From Sphingomonadaceae bacterium (lineage in GTDB: Bacteria; Pseudomonadota; Alphaproteobacteria; Sphingomonadales; Sphingomonadaceae), in assembly GCA_947455865.1 (NCBI GenBank), contig CANGQZ010000004.1, positions 1 to 40,053 of the forward strand: a DNA stretch of 40,053 nucleotides, read 5' to 3'. A program made the translations under genes and the position numbers. Numbering within the stretch: the first letter of the stretch is position 1; each line of letters begins with the position of its first letter. Shown here piece by piece: positions 19,396-26,947 of the stretch. The notes beneath the pieces were generated by a model that was not told the origin of the DNA, did not search any database, and was given only the letters and a program-made list of their open reading frames with translations.

Positions 19396-20454
19396 CTACC
19401 CGAGCAAGTGTCCGGTCCGGTCACGCTTCGTATCGAGATAGCGCTGGTTGTGCGGATTGGGCGGAAGCTGGTGCGGGACCCGCTCGGCCACCGTGACCCC
19501 GACTGCCTCCAGCGCCGCGACTTTGGCGGGGTTGTTGGTCATCAGCCGGATCGCGCCGACGCCGAGCAGGGTGAGCATCCGTGCCGCCACCGGAAAATCG
19601 CGCGCTTCGGTGGGCAGGCCGAGCCGGTTGTTGGCATCGACCGTATCGAACCCCTGATCCTGCAGGCGGTAGGCGCGCAGCTTGTTGATCAGGCCGATGC
19701 CGCGCCCTTCCTGGCGCAGATAGAGCAGCACGCCCCAGCCGCCAGTGGCCGCCTCGGCCGCCATCGCGGCGAGCGCGGCGTGCAGCTGCGGGCCACAATC
19801 GCACTTGAGGCTGCCGAGGATATCGCCGGTGAGGCATTCCGAATGGAGCCGGACCAGCGGTGCACGGTCCGCCGTCTGCACGCCGATCACCAGCGCGACA
19901 TGCTCGCGATGGTCGTCGGCGGCGCGGAAGGCGACGATCTCGGCATCGTCGGTGGCGGCGACCGGGAGCCGGGCACGGCTGGCGATGACGATCTGGCCGG
20001 TGTCCTTCCACGCCGCCAGATCGCTACTGGCAACGGCCTGGGCCTCGCCCGCCGGCGTCGGCGCAACGAGGAAAGCGGGAAGAATGCCGGCGAGGCGGGC
20101 GAGCTCCATCGCCGCCGTGGCCGCATCCCGGTCAGCCAGCGGCTCGGCGAGGAATGGGCCCTTGAGCGGAAAGCGCAGATCGAGCGCCGGATCGGCCAGC
20201 GCCCGTGCCTGTGCCAGATCGAACCGGGCACCGCTGCGGATCAGCACCGGGGCTTCGGGCACCGCCGCCGCGCGCTGGTTGGCGAGCTTGAGCGTGGCGG
20301 CGCGCGCCGCCGAAATCAGCATCTGCGGCGCGGTGACGCCGGGGCCGAACCCGGTTTCCGCCGGCAGGAGCGCCAGCGCACGGTCGATCTGGATCGGCCA
20401 GCCATGGCGCAGTGCATCGATCGCCAGCGCCACCCGCCGGGCAGGGCTGCTCAC
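19396..20454 (-). CDS. ribA: GTP cyclohydrolase II RibA with atypical N-terminal extension
   Basis: A 352-residue protein starting with GTG at 20454. The C-terminal 190 or so residues are GTP cyclohydrolase II, the first step of riboflavin synthesis: the zinc-binding cysteine region CLTGDILGSLKCDCGPQ, the catalytic YLRQEGRGIGLINKLRAYRLQ, DTVDANNRLGLPTEARDF and LMTNNPAKVAALE. The first 150 or so residues (from RRVALAIDALRHGWPIQI) replace the dihydroxybutanone-phosphate synthase domain of bifunctional RibAB but lack the acidic RxxDREnEGD and RxGHTEA signatures of that enzyme, so this part is probably not active as RibB. I have seen such a layout in sphingomonad RibA. The start overlaps the xth stop as GTGA, so ribA is translated with xth. 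Confidence 0.9.
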   Translation of the reverse strand: MSSPARRVALAIDALRHGWPIQIDRALALLPAETGFGPGVTAPQMLISAARAATLKLANQRAAAVPEAPVLIRSGARFDLAQARALADPALDLRFPLKGPFLAEPLADRDAATAAMELARLAGILPAFLVAPTPAGEAQAVASSDLAAWKDTGQIVIASRARLPVAATDDAEIVAFRAADDHREHVALVIGVQTADRAPLVRLHSECLTGDILGSLKCDCGPQLHAALAAMAAEAATGGWGVLLYLRQEGRGIGLINKLRAYRLQDQGFDTVDANNRLGLPTEARDFPVAARMLTLLGVGAIRLMTNNPAKVAALEAVGVTVAERVPHQLPPNPHNQRYLDTKRDRTGHLLG

Positions 20455-21242
20455 AGCGCGAACTCGGTGATCAGCGGGATATGGTCGGAAGGCTGTTCCC
20501 ACCGCCGGGTTGCCTCGACGAAGCGGTGCGCCCGCGATTGCGGGGCCAGCTGCGGCGAGGCCCACATGTGATCGAGCCGCCGGCCTTGATCCTTTTCGCG
20601 CCAGTACGAACGGTAGGACCACCACGAATAGTTCCGCTCCGGCGCGGGGATGTGCTGGCGGCCGAGATCGACCCAGCCGTGAGCATCGGCAAAGCGCTGG
20701 AGCGCGGCGACTTCGATGGGGGTGTGGCTGACCACCTTGAGCAGCGCCTTGTGATCATAAACGTCGCAATCGAGCGGGGCGATGTTGAAATCGCCGACGA
20801 TCAGCGTCGGCCGTTCGATCGCCGCAGCCCAGCGGGTCATCCGTTCGAGGAAATCAAGCTTCTGGCCGAACTTGGGATTGGCCTCGCGGTCGGGAATGTC
20901 GCCGCCGGCCGGGATATAGACATTCTCGAGGATCAGGCCCTGCCCCGCGCCCAGCAGTTCGACCCCGACGTGGCGCGCCTCACCGTTGTCCTGCCAATCG
21001 TACCGGGAAAACTCGCGCAGCGGAATGCGGCTGAGCGTGGCGACGCCGTGATAGCCCTTCTGCCCGTGAACCGCGCGGTGAACATAGCCGGCGGCTTCGA
21101 ACACATCGTGCGGGAAGTGGCTTTCCGGGGTCTTGATCTCCTGCAGGCACAGCACATCGGGCGCCTCTTGCTCGAGCAAGCGCACGACTTGATCGGCGCG
21201 CAGGCGGACCGAGTTGATGTTCCAGGTGGCGATTGAGACCAT
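20451..21242 (-). CDS. xth: Exodeoxyribonuclease III
   Basis: A 263-residue metal-dependent AP endonuclease and 3'-5' exonuclease of the Xth/ExoIII family, acting in base-excision repair. Signatures in order: ATWNINSVRLR (metal-binding Asn), LCLQEIKTP (catalytic Glu), YHGVATLSR, NVYIPAGG, LIVGDFNIAPLDCDVYD (Asp and Asn of the active site), GWVDLGR, YSWWSYR, RLDHMWAS and SDHIPLI with the catalytic His. The ATG at 21242 gives the family N-terminus MVSIATWNINS; the open frame further upstream is not protein-like. Upstream lies the small-RNA-like unit and its terminator, so xth probably has its own promoter between 21243 and 21325, which I could not pinpoint. Confidence 0.95.
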   Translation of the reverse strand: MVSIATWNINSVRLRADQVVRLLEQEAPDVLCLQEIKTPESHFPHDVFEAAGYVHRAVHGQKGYHGVATLSRIPLREFSRYDWQDNGEARHVGVELLGAGQGLILENVYIPAGGDIPDREANPKFGQKLDFLERMTRWAAAIERPTLIVGDFNIAPLDCDVYDHKALLKVVSHTPIEVAALQRFADAHGWVDLGRQHIPAPERNYSWWSYRSYWREKDQGRRLDHMWASPQLAPQSRAHRFVEATRRWEQPSDHIPLITEFAL

Positions 21243-21322
21243 GCCAGCTGCTCTAGGGACGCGCGCGCCGCTTTTCCACCCCGGCGCATTGGGCAATGCC
21301 CCAATCATGAAGCCGGCAATGC

Positions 21323-21365
21323 GACAAACAAAAACCCTCGCCCCGGGGGCAGTGGGGCGAGGGTT
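21323..21365 (-). terminator. Rho-independent terminator
   Basis: A perfect 12-bp stem, AACCCTCGCCCC at 21365-21354 read on the minus strand pairing with GGGGCGAGGGTT at 21344-21333, with a nine-base loop. On the minus strand it is followed by a T-rich run (TTTTTGTTTGT in total). It ends transcripts coming from lolA or from the small-RNA candidate and insulates xth. Confidence 0.88.
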
Positions 21366-21451
21366 CCGTTGTGCGTTCGTCACGCGTTGACAAGGAGGCA
21401 TTGGAGAGGCCTGGGCAACAGGGGGGAAACCCGCCTCAAACCGCCTTGTCG
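21325..21451 (-). ncRNA. Candidate small RNA between lolA and xth, about 127 nt
   Basis: The 314-bp gap between xth and lolA has no protein gene. On the minus strand a possible promoter (TTGCGA at 21485-21480, 16 bases, TATATC at 21463-21458) would start RNA near 21451. The transcript can pair GACAAGG (21450-21444) with CCTTGTC (21395-21389), enclosing a second GAGGC/GCCTC pairing and a C-rich loop, and ends in a strong intrinsic terminator. CCTCCTTG near 21398-21391 resembles anti-Shine-Dalgarno sequences of alphaproteobacterial small RNAs. It could instead be the long 3' end of the lolA mRNA. I do not recognise a known RNA family. Confidence 0.45.
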
Positions 21452-21556
21452 AGTATGGATATAGGGAGCCGCGCCTTGCTCGCAAGTGAACGGGACCATC
21501 AACTTTGTCGCGGATTGTCGCAGGCCAGCGGCACCATCCGGACGAAGCGTTCGCGG

Positions 21557-22210
21557 CTATCGATGAGACGGGCCGCGCGGATCGTTATAGCGAAACATGT
21601 TTTCGCTCACCGCCATGCCATAACGCTGGTTGGAGAGGCGGATGGTGGTGCGGCGGCTTTGCGAATCGAGCGCAACCCAGCCGACCAGTTCGAGCCCGCC
21701 CGGGGCCGAGGCCTTGCGCTGGAACACCAGCGTGATGATGCCGTATTCGGGATGGCCGCGATCGCGCACTTCGATGCTGACGACATTGGGATCGCTGGTC
21801 TGCTGGAGCGTGCCGAACTTCTTCACATCGCGGGTGGGATCGAGCAGCGCGCCGAGCGGGCTGTTCTTGATCGGCCAGCGCTGGACCTGCCGCACCTCAT
21901 AATCGACGAGGATCAGCGCCGAACCATCGGCGATGATCAGCATCGGCACGCCGGGCTGATACTGGAAGCGCAGCTTGCCGGGGCGCTTGAGCGTGAGCGT
22001 GCCTCCGACGCTCTGGCCCGAGCGATCGGTCTGGGTGAAGTTGGCCTGCAGGGTGGTGATGCCGCGCAACGCCTCGACCGCTCGGTCAAGATCGCCGGCG
22101 GACTGGGCGGCCACCGAGGCGGACGGGGCAACGAGCGCGGCGAAAACGAACAGCGCCGCCGAAACGGCGGCGCCAGTTGCGATACGAATGGATGCGATCA
22201 GGCGGTTCAT
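21557..22210 (-). CDS. lolA: Outer-membrane lipoprotein carrier protein LolA-like
   Basis: A 217-residue periplasmic protein with a signal peptide of about 35 residues (hydrophobic run AAVSAALFVFAALVAPSASV, cleavage near VAAQS). The mature part has the LolA/LolB fold pattern: AVEALRGITTLQANFTQTDRSG, then VGGTLTLKRPGKLRFQYQPG and LIIADGSALILVDYEV, and a strand-rich C-terminal half. LolA carries lipoproteins released by the LolCDE exporter across the periplasm; two predicted lipoproteins are encoded in this window. Length and motifs fit the alphaproteobacterial branch, which is more divergent than E. coli LolA. Confidence 0.88.
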   Translation of the reverse strand: MNRLIASIRIATGAAVSAALFVFAALVAPSASVAAQSAGDLDRAVEALRGITTLQANFTQTDRSGQSVGGTLTLKRPGKLRFQYQPGVPMLIIADGSALILVDYEVRQVQRWPIKNSPLGALLDPTRDVKKFGTLQQTSDPNVVSIEVRDRGHPEYGIITLVFQRKASAPGGLELVGWVALDSQSRRTTIRLSNQRYGMAVSENMFRYNDPRGPSHR

Positions 22211-22293
22211 GGCGAGTTCCCTAGCGGCGGGGCCTTGAACCCGGAGTGAACCCTGCCGGTTCCCGCGAAGGGCGCCGGCCGGGCTCTGCCGGC

Positions 22294-22461
22294 TTACTTG
22301 ATCTTGGCTTCCTTGAACTCGACGTGCTTGCGCACGACCGGATCATACTTGCGGAAGGTCATCTTCTCGGTCGTGTTGCGCGGGTTCTTCTTGGTGACAT
22401 AGAAGAAACCGGTATCGGCGGTGGAGACCAGCCGGATCTTGACGGTTGCGGGCTTCGCCAT
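22294..22461 (-). CDS. rpmG: 50S ribosomal protein L33
   Basis: A 55-residue ribosomal protein recognised from end to end: [40 protein letters not shown] and the tail [13 protein letters not shown]. It lacks the zinc-binding cysteine pairs of the C+ form, so it is the zinc-independent type. CAGGA lies about eight bases before the ATG at 22461. It stands between lolA and ppk2 on the same strand, an arrangement without obvious functional meaning. Confidence 0.97.
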   Translation of the reverse strand: MAKPATVKIRLVSTADTGFFYVTKKNPRNTTEKMTFRKYDPVVRKHVEFKEAKIK

Positions 22462-22552
22462 GGCGACATTCCTGGGCAGGCGTTGAAAACGGATCGAGCG
22501 GCGCAACGCGTGCACCGCCCGGCAAGGCAGCGGCCTCTGCGGGGGAATCGGG

Positions 22553-22587
22553 CAAAAGTCAAGCGAGGCGCGCGCAGGGCGCCGCGC
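22553..22587 (-). terminator. Possible intrinsic terminator after ppk2
   Basis: Read on the minus strand directly after the ppk2 stop, AGCG and GGCGC pair with GCGCGCC and CGCT around a short loop, followed by TGACTTTTGCC. The stem has a mismatch and the T run is short, so this is only a moderate candidate. Confidence 0.4.
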
Positions 22588-23364
22588 TCAAGCCTCGAAC
22601 CGCTTGAGCGGCTTGACCACGCCGAACTTCTCCTTGCCCGGCTTTCCGGCCAGCGGAGCCAGCGCGAGGGGATCGGGCGGCACATCGCGTTCGGGCAACC
22701 GATCTAGCAGATCGCGGATAACGGTCAGCCGGCCGCGCCGCTGTTCGTTGAAATCGACGACCGTCCACGGTGCGTGGGCGGTGTGAGTCGCCTCCAGCAT
22801 CGCCTCACGCGCGCGGGTATATTCGCTGTATCTTTCGCGCGCGGCGAGATCGATGGGGGAGAGTTTCCAGCGCTTGAGCGGATCGGCGAGCCGTTCGGCA
22901 AAGCGCTTTTCCTGTTCCTTCTGATCGCAGGCGAGCCAATATTTAAACAGCAGGATGCCATCGTCGACCAGCATCTGCTCGAACGGCGGGACCTGTTCGA
23001 GGAAGGTCGTGACCTGCGCGGGGTTCGCGAACCCCATCACGCTTTCGACCCCGGCGCGGTTATACCAGCTGCGATCGAACAGCACGATCTCACCCGCGGC
23101 GGGGAGGTGCGCGATGTAGCGCTGGAAATACCACTGGGAGGCTTCCTGCGCGGTTGGTTTGGGCAACGCGGCCACTCGGCACTGGCGCGGATTGAGCGTT
23201 TCGGAAATCGCGGCGATCGCCCCGCCCTTGCCCGCCGCATCGCGCCCTTCGAACAGGACCACGATGCGCGCGCCGGTGTGCTCGGCCCAGCGGGCGACCA
23301 CTTCGAGATCTTCCTGCATCGGCTTGAGCAGCTTGTCGTACTTGTGGTGCTTGAGCTTTGCCAT
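22588..23364 (-). CDS. ppk2: Polyphosphate kinase 2
   Basis: A 258-residue P-loop kinase of the PPK2 family, which transfers phosphate between polyphosphate and nucleotides and in class I mainly phosphorylates nucleoside diphosphates. The Walker A segment is LFEGRDAAGKGGAI, followed by the family patterns LNPRQCRVAALPKPT, QWYFQRYIAHLPAAGEIVLFDRSWYNRAGVE and the lid region RWKLSPIDLAARERYSEYTRARE. Length agrees with one-domain PPK2. The ATG at 23364 gives a plausible start (MAKLKHHKYDKLLKPMQEDL); the frame runs upstream across the neighbouring terminator, which argues against a longer protein. Confidence 0.93.
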   Translation of the reverse strand: MAKLKHHKYDKLLKPMQEDLEVVARWAEHTGARIVVLFEGRDAAGKGGAIAAISETLNPRQCRVAALPKPTAQEASQWYFQRYIAHLPAAGEIVLFDRSWYNRAGVESVMGFANPAQVTTFLEQVPPFEQMLVDDGILLFKYWLACDQKEQEKRFAERLADPLKRWKLSPIDLAARERYSEYTRAREAMLEATHTAHAPWTVVDFNEQRRGRLTVIRDLLDRLPERDVPPDPLALAPLAGKPGKEKFGVVKPLKRFEA

Positions 23365-23410
23365 GGCCTTGCCTCCCCGCGGGGTCACATCCTGCGCCAG
23401 CCCGGCGCGG

Positions 23411-23446
23411 AAAGCAAAAGGGGACGGCAGCACCGCTGCCGTCCCC
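23411..23446 (-). terminator. Rho-independent terminator after the GlsB/YeaQ-like gene
   Basis: Perfect 12-bp stem GGGGACGGCAGC (23420-23431) with GCTGCCGTCCCC (23435-23446) and a three-base loop. On the minus strand the stem is followed by TTTTGCTTT. It lies 27 bases past the stop at 23474 and separates that gene from ppk2. Confidence 0.85.
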
Positions 23447-23473
23447 CTGAATGCTGCCGTAGGGCCGCCTAGG

Positions 23474-23743
23474 TTACCGGACCGAACCACGGCGAACGAG
23501 GTTGACGATCGCCAGCAGGACGACCGCGCCGAGGAACGAGACCAGCAGTGAGTTGACCGAGAAATTGCCCGACATGATGTTGCCACCGCCGAGCAGCGGG
23601 TTGAGGAAAATCCCGGCCAGAAACGCGCCGACGATGCCGACGATCACGTTGAGAAAGATGCCCTGCTGGCCATCAGTGCGCATGACGATGCTGGCAAGCC
23701 AGCCGAGAATGCCGCCGACGATGATAAGAATGAGGAGGCCCAT
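23474..23743 (-). CDS. GlsB/YeaQ/YmgE family small membrane protein
   Basis: An 89-residue protein with three hydrophobic segments (residues about 1-21, 29-50 and 63-83) separated by short polar loops. Gly-rich packing motifs (IIVGGILGWLAS, IVGIVGAFLAG) and the MRTDGQQG loop after the first helix are typical of the GlsB/YeaQ/YmgE (transglycosylase-associated protein) family, small inner-membrane proteins often induced by envelope or acid stress. The biochemical role is unknown. AGGA sits eight bases before the ATG at 23743. A strong terminator follows, so it is probably a single-gene unit. Confidence 0.92.
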   Translation of the reverse strand: MGLLILIIVGGILGWLASIVMRTDGQQGIFLNVIVGIVGAFLAGIFLNPLLGGGNIMSGNFSVNSLLVSFLGAVVLLAIVNLVRRGSVR

Positions 23744-23834
23744 GATGAATTTCCTTTGCTGTTCTCTGCAGAAGGAAATCGCCGCCTCTGCGCATGGTTC
23801 CCCGCTTGCGACGAAGCGCGGGAAAGTCAGAGGG

Positions 23835-24647
23835 TTAGCGCAGCAACAGAAACGCTCCGGCAACCAGCCCGGCGACGATCCGGTACCACGCGAAGGGCTT
23901 GAACCCGTGGCGGCTGACATAAGCCACGAAGCCCTTGATCACTGCCAGCGCGACCACGAACGAAACGACGAAACCGATGCCGATCTCGCTCCACCCGACC
24001 GGTCCGGCGCCGTTCATCAGCGCGTCCTTGTTGTCGTGGAGTTCGAGCACGGTCGCGCCGAGCATCGTCGGCACAGCGAGGAAGAAGCTGAATTCGGCTG
24101 CGGTGCGCCGTTCGATCCCCATCGCCATCGCGCCCATGATCGTCGCGCCCGAACGGCTGATCCCCGGGATCATCGAGACGCACTGGATCAACCCGACGCC
24201 GAGCGCCTGCCGCGCCGGTAGCTGGCCAATGCCCGAAGGCGGGCCGGGCTTGGCAGTGCGCTCAATGATCAGGATGGCAATGCCGCCGACGATCAGCGCG
24301 GCGCAGACCACCAGCGGGCTGCCGAGCAGCACATCGATGTATTTCTTGGCCGCCAGCCCGACCGCCACCGAAGGCGCAAAAGCGAGGAGGATGTTGCGCA
24401 GGAAGGCAAGGCTGATCGGTTCGAGCCGCAGGATCCCCAGGCCGACCGCCCAGAACGTGCGCCAGTACTGCACCACGACCGCAAGGATCGCGCCGAGCTG
24501 GATCACCACGTTGAACACTTTCCACGCATCCGCATCGAACCCGAACAGTTCGGTGGCGAGGATGAGGTGACCGGTGGAGGAGACCGGAACGAATTCGGTC
24601 AGGCCCTCGACAATGCCGAGGAGAACGGCGGTGATGGTCTGCGTCAT
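23835..24647 (-). CDS. uppP: Undecaprenyl-diphosphatase UppP (BacA)
   Basis: A 270-residue polytopic membrane enzyme that recycles undecaprenyl diphosphate to the monophosphate carrier for peptidoglycan and polysaccharide synthesis. Both active-site motifs are present: the glutamate-rich VEGLTEFVPVSSTGHLIL near the N-terminus and PGISRSGATIM in the second half. About seven to eight hydrophobic segments are visible. The ATG at 24645-24647 gives the family N-terminus MTQTITAVLLGIVEGLTEF. It lies between the M13 peptidase and the GlsB-like gene on the same strand, each with gaps near 90 bases. Confidence 0.95.
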   Translation of the reverse strand: MTQTITAVLLGIVEGLTEFVPVSSTGHLILATELFGFDADAWKVFNVVIQLGAILAVVVQYWRTFWAVGLGILRLEPISLAFLRNILLAFAPSVAVGLAAKKYIDVLLGSPLVVCAALIVGGIAILIIERTAKPGPPSGIGQLPARQALGVGLIQCVSMIPGISRSGATIMGAMAMGIERRTAAEFSFFLAVPTMLGATVLELHDNKDALMNGAGPVGWSEIGIGFVVSFVVALAVIKGFVAYVSRHGFKPFAWYRIVAGLVAGAFLLLR

Positions 24648-24734
24648 GGCCCGGCGGTCAAGCCGGGCGTGGCCGATGTGTCAAGGCCGGACGGCGGCGG
24701 AATGCGGAAAGATAATCCGCCGCGCCAGCCACCC

Positions 24735-26864
24735 TCACCAGATCCGCACACGATCCTTCGGCGGCAGGTAAAGCTTGTCGCCCGGCTTGACCCCGAACGC
24801 CTTGTACCATTCGGGGAAATTACGGACGATGCCGTTGATCCGATACTGCGCGGGTGCGTGCGGATCGACCAGCAGGTATTGCCGCGCGGTCTCTTCGCGC
24901 AGCTTGCCGCGCCACACTTGCGCCCAGGCCATGAAGAAGCGCTGATCGCCAGTGAGCCCGTCGATCACCGGGGCGGGCTTGCCGTTCAGCGAGAGGTGAT
25001 AGGCGCGGTAAGCGAGGCTCATCCCGCCCAGATCGCCGATGTTCTCGCCCAGCGTCAGCTTGCCGTTGACGCAGGTCTGGCCGTTGTCAAACGGGCAGAA
25101 CTTGGCGAACTGGGCCGCCAGCCGGTCCCCCAGTGCAGTGAAGCGGGCCTTGTCTTCGGCGGTCCACCAATCGCGCAAGTTGCCCTTGGCATCGAACTGA
25201 CCGCCCTGATCGTCAAAGCCGTGGCCCATCTCGTGCCCGATCACCCCGCCGATCGAGCCGTAATTGACTGCCGGATCAGCCGCCATGTTGAAGAACGGCG
25301 GCTGGAGGATCGCGGCGGGGAAGACGATCTCGTTCTTGGTCGCATCGTAATAGGCGTTCACCGTCTGCGGCAGCATCGCCCATTCGGTGCGGTCGACCGG
25401 CTGGCCGATGCGCCGATCCTCAAACACGCTGGCCCACTTTTCCGCAGCCAGCGCGTTGGCGAAAGCCGTGGTCGGGGTGACGGTGAGGCCGGCATAGTCC
25501 TTCCACTTCGCCGGGGCGCCGATCTTGGGGGTGAACGCGGCAAGCTTGGCTTCTGCCTCGGCGCGGGTCTGCGGACCGAGCCAGGTGGTTTGGGCAAGGT
25601 TTGCCGCCATCGCCTTGCGCAGATTGGCGACCAGTTCGGACATCGCCACGCGGTTCGCCTCGGGGAAGTAGCGCGCGGCGTAGATCTTGCCGACCAACTC
25701 GCCGAGCGAGCGTTCGACCACAGTGATGCCGCGCTTCCACCGCGCGCGCTGTTCCGGCTGACCGTAGAGTGAGCGCCCGTAGAACGCGAAACGCGCATCG
25801 TCGATCTTGCTGGGCAGGTACGAACCATGGTCCGACAGGAACCGCGCGGTCAGCCACGCCTGCCAGACCTCCACCGGGGTTTCGGCGATCACCTTGAGCG
25901 CGGCAGGAAGCCCGCCGCCAAGCTTCTTGGCAGCGTCTTCGGAGCTGATCCGGGCCGCAGCGAGTTCGGCCGGGGTGGGCGGGATTTCACTGACCAGCAC
26001 GCTGGTGGCCGATGCCGCACCGGGGCCGAGCGCCTTGACGAAGGCGACCGCGTCCGCGCCGTGGGGCAGGGCGGAGAGATCGGCCAGAGTCAGGCGGTGA
26101 TAGGTGAGCGTGGGATCGCGCATCACATCGCGGTCCCACATCGTCTTCGCTAGCGCGGTTTCGAGCGTGTAGATCGCCTCTGCCTTGGCCGGGCCATCGG
26201 TGTATCCGGCCTCACCCAGCAGCAGCGCGAGGTAAGCCTTGTATTCTGCGCGTTTCGCCGGGAATCGGGGGTTATCGGACAAGTAGTAATCGCGGTCCGG
26301 CAGGCCGAGCCCGCCGAGATCGACCGAGAGCGCGTAAACCTCGCTGGCCTTGGGATCGGGGCCGACGGTGCTGTTGAGCGGGCTGGGATAGCCGGGCGCG
26401 GCCAACAGCGCATAGACATCGGCGATGGTCTTCGCCGCAGCGATCCGATCGAGCCAGGGGCGTGCGGGGGCCATGCCGGCGCGTTCGATCGCGGGCTGAT
26501 CCATGAACGCGGCATAGACCGCCATCACCCGGCCCTCGTCGCTGTCCGGCGCGGGCCGCTTGGCGGCGAGTTCTTCGAGGATCGCGTGGAGCCGGGCCTC
26601 TGACAGTTCGCTTAGCTGCTCGAACGGATCGAAGCCGACCTTGTCCGCCGGGATGACGAAGCTATCGAGCCACTTGCCGTTGACGTAGCGGCCGAAGTCG
26701 TCCCCCGGCTTGATCGAGTGGTCCATCCACTGGGTCTGGAGGCCGGCGCGGCCCCAATCGCTGGCTGACGCCGGGACGGATGGAGCGGCGGGGGTTTCGG
26801 CCAGCGCGGGCGCGGCAAAAGCGATCGCGGCAAGCGCGGCGCCGGTCAGTAAGCGTCGGATCAT
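24735..26864 (-). CDS. M13 family metallopeptidase (neprilysin/PepO-like)
   Basis: A 709-residue zinc endopeptidase with a signal peptide (MIRRLLTGAALAAIAFAAPA, cleavage near LAE) that places it in the periplasm or outside. The N-terminal domain contains the family pattern KPGDDFGRYVNGKW. The catalytic region has NAYYDATKNEIVFPAAILQPPFF, the zinc motif GHEMGHGFDDQG (H544, E545, H548) and the third ligand and proton donor in ENIGDLGG. The extreme C-terminus ends in RIW; in the family the residue two before the tryptophan side is usually part of a CxxW, so the cysteine is replaced here. The start at 26864 is chosen because it begins the signal peptide; the preceding 29 in-frame codons are not protein-like. 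Confidence 0.93.
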   Translation of the reverse strand: MIRRLLTGAALAAIAFAAPALAETPAAPSVPASASDWGRAGLQTQWMDHSIKPGDDFGRYVNGKWLDSFVIPADKVGFDPFEQLSELSEARLHAILEELAAKRPAPDSDEGRVMAVYAAFMDQPAIERAGMAPARPWLDRIAAAKTIADVYALLAAPGYPSPLNSTVGPDPKASEVYALSVDLGGLGLPDRDYYLSDNPRFPAKRAEYKAYLALLLGEAGYTDGPAKAEAIYTLETALAKTMWDRDVMRDPTLTYHRLTLADLSALPHGADAVAFVKALGPGAASATSVLVSEIPPTPAELAAARISSEDAAKKLGGGLPAALKVIAETPVEVWQAWLTARFLSDHGSYLPSKIDDARFAFYGRSLYGQPEQRARWKRGITVVERSLGELVGKIYAARYFPEANRVAMSELVANLRKAMAANLAQTTWLGPQTRAEAEAKLAAFTPKIGAPAKWKDYAGLTVTPTTAFANALAAEKWASVFEDRRIGQPVDRTEWAMLPQTVNAYYDATKNEIVFPAAILQPPFFNMAADPAVNYGSIGGVIGHEMGHGFDDQGGQFDAKGNLRDWWTAEDKARFTALGDRLAAQFAKFCPFDNGQTCVNGKLTLGENIGDLGGMSLAYRAYHLSLNGKPAPVIDGLTGDQRFFMAWAQVWRGKLREETARQYLLVDPHAPAQYRINGIVRNFPEWYKAFGVKPGDKLYLPPKDRVRIW

Positions 26865-26947
26865 GAGCGGGCGAGGTCCTTGAAGCTGGGTTTCGTTGCG
26901 GGTGCAACCATCCAGCCGTTTTAGCGCGCCGCCCCGGGCGCGCAAAG

